DNA from: CAZGEA01 sp964524515
GTDB taxonomy: Bacteria > Patescibacteriota > Microgenomatia > UBA8517
Direction: 5' to 3'
Length of the DNA stretch: 64,000 bases
Assembly: GCA_964524515.1 (NCBI GenBank)
Contig: CAZGEA010000003.1
Span: 62,001 to 126,000, forward strand
The translations under genes were made by a program, and so were the position numbers. The notes beneath the pieces were generated by a model. The model saw nothing but the letters and a program-made list of their open reading frames with translations. It searched no databases and was not told where the DNA came from. Shown here piece by piece: positions 59,595 through 64,000 of the stretch. Positions within the stretch are counted from its first letter, which is position 1. Each line of letters starts with the position of its first letter.

Positions 59595-61418
59595 ATGTCA
59601 AACATATCTATTCTAAACGATTTAAACGATAAACAAAAAGAAGCAGTAACTTATTCGGGTGGACCACTACTAATTTTAGCAGGTGCAGGTTCAGGAAAAA
59701 CAAAAGTACTTACCCACAGAGCTGCATGGCTAATTGAAGAAAAAAAAATTAACCCACACGAAATATTACTTCTAACTTTTACAAATAAAGCAGCAAACGA
59801 GATGAAGGAGAGAATGATAAAATTGATTTCTCATTCACCATCTTTTGCAGGCACATTTCACTCCTTTTGTGTTAGATTTTTAAGAACTGAATATGAAAGA
59901 GCACAAATTTCAAAAAATTTCGTTATTTATGACGATTCTGATCAAAAATCATTAATTAAAAACATTCTGACAAATATTGGATTAAGTGAAGACAAAGAAA
60001 ACCCTTCAGGAATTTTAGCTCAAATTTCTGATGCAAAAAACCAAATGATCAATCCTGATGACTATGCATCAATCGCCCACGGAGATAGACAAAAAATTGT
60101 TTCAAAAATCTACACACAATACTCAAAAGAATTAAAAAAAGCCGATGCACTAGATTTCGATGATTTACTTTTATTAACTGTAAATACACTAAAAAAATCT
60201 GAAGAAACAAGATTAAAATGGAAAAATAAATTTAAACATTTATTGGTAGATGAATGGCAAGATACAAATAAAATCCAATACACCCTAACTAAACTTTTAA
60301 TGCCTGATGGTGATCAATTAACAGCAGTAGGAGATGCATCACAAAGCATATATTCATGGCGTGGCGCAGATTATAGAAATATCAATTACCTATCTGTTGA
60401 TTTTCCAAAAATTAAAGTCATTAATCTTGAACAAAACTACAGATCATCACAAAATATTCTTGATGCCGCAAATTCAGTTATTTCAAAAAACACAAGCCAT
60501 CCAGTATTAAACCTTTGGACACAAAACTCAAAAGGTGATTTGATTAATTTATATGCAGGTCGAAATGGTTTCGACGAAGCCGAATTTATAACTCAAGAAA
60601 TATCCTCAATCAAAACAATTGGCTACGATTATAAAGATATTGCAATTCTTTATAGAACAAATGCACAATCTCGTGTAATAGAGGAAGCATTACTACACAA
60701 ATCAATACCATACACAATAGTTGGGGCTGTCAAATTTTACGAAAGAGCTGAAATAAAAGATATTCTTTCATATTTCAGATTAATAGTTAATCCAAATGAT
60801 ACAGTCTCACTTTTAAGAGCAGAAAAAAATGGAGTAAAAAGACTTGAAAATCTTTTAAATATGAAAAATACAATTAATAATATCGATGAAATTCAAACAA
60901 TAGATTTAATAGATAAAATTTTAGAATCAACAAAATATTTAGAAAAATATTCTAAAGAAACTGAAGAAAATTATCAAAAAAAGGAAAACATCAAAGAATT
61001 AAGATCAGTTGCAAGCCAATTTCCAAATCCAATGAGTTTTTTAGAAAATGCAGCTTTAGTGGAACAAGAAGAAAGCAAAGGTGAATTTGCAACAAACGAC
61101 CGAATAACTTTAATGACAATTCACTCTGCAAAAGGCCTCGAATTTCCAATAGTCTTTATTGTTGGAATGGAAGAAGGTCTGTTTCCTCATTCAAGAAGTC
61201 TTTTCGATTCAGCTCAAATCGAAGAAGAAAGAAGATTGGCGTATGTTGCAATAACCAGAGCAAAAGAAACACTCTATTTAACTTACGCCGAAAAAAGACT
61301 TTATTTTGGACAACAATCATCAAACCCACCATCAAGGTTTCTAATTGATATTCCCCAAAAATTACTAAAAAGCGCTGGGGCTCATTTACGTTCATCAAAA
61401 AGCTGGGAATTCGAGTAA
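59595..61418 (+). CDS. UvrD/PcrA-type superfamily 1 helicase
   Basis: The start is the ATG of MSNISILNDLNDKQ; a GTG three codons upstream is less likely. This 607-residue 3'-5' helicase has all SF1A motifs: LLILAGAGSGKTKVL (Walker A), LLLTFTNKAANEMKER (Ia), LLVDEWQDTNKIQYT (Walker B), VGDASQSIYSWRGAD (III), LEQNYRSSQNIL (IV), TIHSAKGLEFPIVFIVG (V) and YVAITRAKETLYL (VI). It is about 100 residues shorter than UvrD, mainly in the 2B and C-terminal regions. Roles in excision repair or replication restart are inferred. Confidence 0.93.
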   Translation: MSNISILNDLNDKQKEAVTYSGGPLLILAGAGSGKTKVLTHRAAWLIEEKKINPHEILLLTFTNKAANEMKERMIKLISHSPSFAGTFHSFCVRFLRTEYERAQISKNFVIYDDSDQKSLIKNILTNIGLSEDKENPSGILAQISDAKNQMINPDDYASIAHGDRQKIVSKIYTQYSKELKKADALDFDDLLLLTVNTLKKSEETRLKWKNKFKHLLVDEWQDTNKIQYTLTKLLMPDGDQLTAVGDASQSIYSWRGADYRNINYLSVDFPKIKVINLEQNYRSSQNILDAANSVISKNTSHPVLNLWTQNSKGDLINLYAGRNGFDEAEFITQEISSIKTIGYDYKDIAILYRTNAQSRVIEEALLHKSIPYTIVGAVKFYERAEIKDILSYFRLIVNPNDTVSLLRAEKNGVKRLENLLNMKNTINNIDEIQTIDLIDKILESTKYLEKYSKETEENYQKKENIKELRSVASQFPNPMSFLENAALVEQEESKGEFATNDRITLMTIHSAKGLEFPIVFIVGMEEGLFPHSRSLFDSAQIEEERRLAYVAITRAKETLYLTYAEKRLYFGQQSSNPPSRFLIDIPQKLLKSAGAHLRSSKSWEFE

Positions 61419-61427
61419 AATATAAAT

Positions 61428-62351
61428 ATGGAAAATCTACCAACACACCCACTACAATCACCATTCTGGGCTGAATTTAGAAAAAAAGTTGGAAATAAAG
61501 TTGTTGAAAATAAAAACTTTACTATGACAATTCACACTGTACCTTTTCTAAATTTAAAAATTGGTGCAATCATCAAAGGCCCAAGAGTTAACTCAAAATT
61601 AATTAAGGATTTAAAAGAAATTGCAAAGACTGAATCATTAATCGCAATTCGAATTGAACCAAATGTATTGAAAAACCAAGAAGACATTAATTTTTTAAAA
61701 TCAATTAATGCCAAAAAAGGAAGAAGATTATTTACTCCCGAATCATTTTGGATTGATCTAACAAAAAATGAAATTGATTTACTAAATAGTTTTAATTCAA
61801 AGACAAGATACAACATAAAACTTGCACAAAAAAAAGGAGTAATTATAAAAATTGATAATTCAGATAAATCATTTGAAAAATATTTGAGCCTTACAAAAGA
61901 AACAGCTCAAAGACAAGGCTTCTATGCTCACTCTGAAACCTATCACCGGCTCATGTGGAATACTTTAAAAAATAAAATTGCTTACCTTCTGGTAGCCAAG
62001 TATCAAAATGAAATTCTCTCAACATGGATTCTTTTTCTCTACAATGATGTATTGTACTATCCATATGGCGCATCAAGTAATTCACATAAAGATGTAATGG
62101 CAAATAATTTAATGATGTGGGAAGCAATAAAATTCGGTAAAAATAAAAATGCAAAAATCTTTGATCTTTGGGGGAAAGAAAAAGGTAAAGGTTTTACAAA
62201 ATTTAAAGAAGGATACAATCCACAAGTAGTTGAATTTATTGGCACATGGGACATTGCATTTTCTCCACTATATTATTTATTTATTGCACTTGAAAAAATC
62301 AGATGGTTTGTTTTACGTATTAAATCAAAAATTCAAAAACCAAATTTTTAA
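61428..62351 (+). CDS. FemAB-like peptidyltransferase, copy 1
   Basis: The 307-residue protein has the FemABX double-GNAT pattern: LQSPFWAEFRKKVGN near the start, IKGPRVN, IDLTKNEIDLLNSFNSKTRY and RYNIKLAQKKGVIIK (linker after the first domain), then YYPYGASSNSHKDVMANNLM and FDLWGKEKGKGFTKFKEGYN. These enzymes add amino acids from tRNA to lipid II side chains to make interpeptide bridges. It starts 9 nt after the helicase stop. Confidence 0.88.
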   Translation: MENLPTHPLQSPFWAEFRKKVGNKVVENKNFTMTIHTVPFLNLKIGAIIKGPRVNSKLIKDLKEIAKTESLIAIRIEPNVLKNQEDINFLKSINAKKGRRLFTPESFWIDLTKNEIDLLNSFNSKTRYNIKLAQKKGVIIKIDNSDKSFEKYLSLTKETAQRQGFYAHSETYHRLMWNTLKNKIAYLLVAKYQNEILSTWILFLYNDVLYYPYGASSNSHKDVMANNLMMWEAIKFGKNKNAKIFDLWGKEKGKGFTKFKEGYNPQVVEFIGTWDIAFSPLYYLFIALEKIRWFVLRIKSKIQKPNF

Positions 62352-62357
62352 AAAGCA

Positions 62358-63194
62358 ATGGACGACATTCGCCAATCAAATGAATATTCTTGTTACATGA
62401 GCTCACAAGGTTGGCAAACTATCAAAACCAATAATACAATCGCCTACTCAAAAAAAATCCCTTTCTTTGGAACCTTTATAAAAATACATAGACCAAAAAA
62501 AATTTCTCAAAAATTAATAGATAAATTTGAAAAATTAAAAAATACATTTCAAATCGTCATAGAACCATTAAACATTGAACAAGAAAATTTATTAAAAAGT
62601 TTAAACTTCAAACAAATTAAAACACCATACATTCCGTCAAAAAGCCTTGAATTAAACTTAAGTAATTCAATTGAAAAAATATTTAACCAATTAAAAAAAG
62701 ATTGCAGATACTCAATCAAAAAATCTTCAAGCATTAAACTAAATATTCTAAAAACAGATGAAGAAATTCTAGATTTTAGAAACACATGGAGATCCTCTCT
62801 TCCCATAAAAAGGTATGTTCCATCAACTAAAAGTATTACAAACTTAAGAGACTGTTTTAAAAAAAATTGCCTAATTCTTTATTCACCAAAAATGAAAGCT
62901 GGAGGAGTGTTTCTGATAGCTGCGAATAAATGTTACTACTGGCATGGCTTCACAGATAAAATTGGCAGAAAATCGTTAGTTCAATACCAAATAATATGGC
63001 AAGCAATTCTTTGGGCAAAAAAAATGAATGTAAAAATATTTGATTTTGAAGGTTTATACGATGAACGCTTCCCTAACAAAGACTGGATCGGGTTCTCACA
63101 TTTTAAGAAAAGTTTTGGTGGAAATGAAATAAACTATCCTGGTGGTTATCAAAAAAGTTTTGGTGTATTTAAATTATTAGCTTATTTAAGCTAA
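62358..63194 (+). CDS. FemAB-like peptidyltransferase, copy 2
   Basis: The 278-residue protein follows the previous one by 6 nt and shows a diverged version of the same fold: SLELNLSNSIEKIFNQLKKD, CRYSIKKSS, YYWHGFTDKIGRKSLVQYQI and IFDFEGLYDERFPNKDWIGF, ending GFSHFKKSFGGNEINYPGGY. Two adjacent FemAB-like genes suggest a bridge of more than one residue, as with FemA/FemB in staphylococci. Its stop overlaps the stop of the convergent nuclease gene by 2 nt. Confidence 0.82.
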   Translation: MDDIRQSNEYSCYMSSQGWQTIKTNNTIAYSKKIPFFGTFIKIHRPKKISQKLIDKFEKLKNTFQIVIEPLNIEQENLLKSLNFKQIKTPYIPSKSLELNLSNSIEKIFNQLKKDCRYSIKKSSSIKLNILKTDEEILDFRNTWRSSLPIKRYVPSTKSITNLRDCFKKNCLILYSPKMKAGGVFLIAANKCYYWHGFTDKIGRKSLVQYQIIWQAILWAKKMNVKIFDFEGLYDERFPNKDWIGFSHFKKSFGGNEINYPGGYQKSFGVFKLLAYLS

Positions 63195-64000
63195 TCTTCT
63201 TTAATGCCACAAAAAATTTCATACTCACATCCTTGCTGACAAAAATATGAATTATTACACTCAAAATCAGATTTCTCGATTTGCTCTCTCCAAGATAATA
63301 TTTCTTTTCTAGCATTATCCAAATCAGCTTGTGTTCTTGAAGTTTCAACTATTTGTGGACTATCAAAATAATACAAAAACAATTTAATATTTTCTGGTTT
63401 TATTCCAAAAATTTCACTTGCAGCGATACAATATATTGAAAGCTGCAAATCGTGATCCGCTTCTTTTTGATTCAAATTATGTGTTCCTGTTTTATAATCA
63501 ATTATCTCAATAGTTCCATCATTAATTTTATTTATTCTATCAATCTTGCCATTTACTCTAATATCATCAACTTTAAAAGAAAATGGCATTTCTAAAAATT
63601 CTGGGGTAATGTCTTTCTTGTAAAAATCGTTCAAAAATAATTTCAAAAACTTATACCCCCTTCGTTTTGCAATTTTTTCATGATTTAAGTCAACATATCC
63701 ATCACTTATCCAATTATCGTCAAGCAATTGATATAGAAGTTCAATACTAGGATCAACTCCATCTTTTAATTTATTATAAAAATCTGCAAGTGCTGCATGA
63801 AAACTTACACCGAAACTCGAAGATGGAGAAGCAGGTGTGGGAATAGAATAAATATAACGCAATTTATAATGCAATGGACAAATCTTAAATGTTTCAATTT
63901 GAGAATATGATAAATATTTTATTTTTTTAGATAACTTTTTTAAATATTTTTTATCAACATTATCTGTAAATTTTGAGACTTTCTCACTTGGAATACTTTC
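63191..64000 (-). CDS. PD-(D/E)XK nuclease with Fe-S-type Cys cluster, C-terminal part
   Basis: The frame is open to the right window edge, so the 5' part is missing; 269 residues are visible. LSYSQIETFKICPLHYKLRY near residue 40 of the visible part, FGVSFHAALADFY, VNGKIDRINK, IEIIDYKTGTHN (the catalytic D-x-K) and DLQLSIYCIAA form the RecB/AddB-type nuclease. One Cys at KICP and three at CQQGCEYEIFC match the AddB-like iron-sulphur site. It could be the end of a helicase-nuclease (AddA-like) or a separate nuclease. Confidence 0.85.
   Translation of the reverse strand, partial: ESIPSEKVSKFTDNVDKKYLKKLSKKIKYLSYSQIETFKICPLHYKLRYIYSIPTPASPSSSFGVSFHAALADFYNKLKDGVDPSIELLYQLLDDNWISDGYVDLNHEKIAKRRGYKFLKLFLNDFYKKDITPEFLEMPFSFKVDDIRVNGKIDRINKINDGTIEIIDYKTGTHNLNQKEADHDLQLSIYCIAASEIFGIKPENIKLFLYYFDSPQIVETSRTQADLDNARKEILSWREQIEKSDFECNNSYFCQQGCEYEIFCGIKED

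Overview
This window is about 64 kb of AT-rich bacterial DNA, almost entirely coding, with no gene-free stretch above about 160 bases. It looks like a Candidate Phyla Radiation (Patescibacteria) genome, most likely in or near the Microgenomates. The reasons are the reduced forms of housekeeping proteins (IF-2 without its N-terminal domains, alanyl-tRNA synthetase without its C-terminal domain, a short HrcA, an N-terminally short L2), the very weak Shine-Dalgarno usage with many start codons 5-7 nt after a -10 box, and the Gram-positive-like surface genes. TGA is used as a stop (for example rpsQ), so this is the ordinary code and not that of the Gracilibacteria. The lineage is an inference from gene style; no 16S rRNA gene is present.

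Region 1 (1-20.7 kb, minus strand) is the str/S10/spc ribosomal supercluster in ancestral order: rpoBC, rpsL, rpsG, (unknown), fusA, tuf, rpsJ, (insertion), rplC-D-W-B, rpsS, rplV, rpsC, rplP, rpmC, rpsQ, rplN-X-E, rpsN. Three things stand out. rpoB and rpoC are one 2333-codon reading frame. The S10 operon is split between rpsJ and rplC by a TlyA-like methyltransferase and two unknown genes. The separated rplC block has its own promoter and a leader ending in an intrinsic terminator.

Region 2 (20.7-47.4 kb, mostly minus strand) has the MltG transglycosylase, a zinc-ribbon mini-protein, RuvX, a sortase, a 710-residue membrane-spanning protein, AlaRS, a polytopic membrane protein, RodZ-like/FtsK, RNase J, two tandem exported Cys-rich paralogues on the plus strand, a Lon-type ATPase with no protease domain, PNPase, S15, a degenerate DHH protein, IF-2, NusA, an O6-alkylguanine-DNA methyltransferase, and the CIRCE-controlled hrcA-grpE-dnaK heat-shock operon with dnaJ behind its own promoter, then MurJ.

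Region 3 (47.4-64 kb) is largely cell surface. It holds S20, a PilN/PilO-like pair plus a small membrane protein, three exported proteins with Ser/Thr/Pro-rich linkers (two ending in LPxxG-type sorting signals, one with four SdrD-B-like repeats), a double GT-C/protein-O-mannosyltransferase, two further GT-C-like membrane proteins, an LCP cell-wall ligase, a UvrD-type helicase, two FemAB-like acyltransferases and the end of an Fe-S PD-(D/E)XK nuclease. Together with the sortase, MltG, MurJ and RodZ-like/FtsK genes this describes a Gram-positive-type wall carrying sortase-anchored, probably O-glycosylated stalk proteins.

The observations most worth following are the rpoBC fusion, the 710-residue protein joining a putative actin-like cytoplasmic domain to baseplate-J-like exterior domains, a recurring juxtamembrane VxQ-K-x(n)-KA[AS] motif in the exported proteins, the protease-less Lon in the pnp operon, and the predominance of leaderless promoter architecture. 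No tRNA, rRNA, CRISPR array, insertion sequence or prophage was found.
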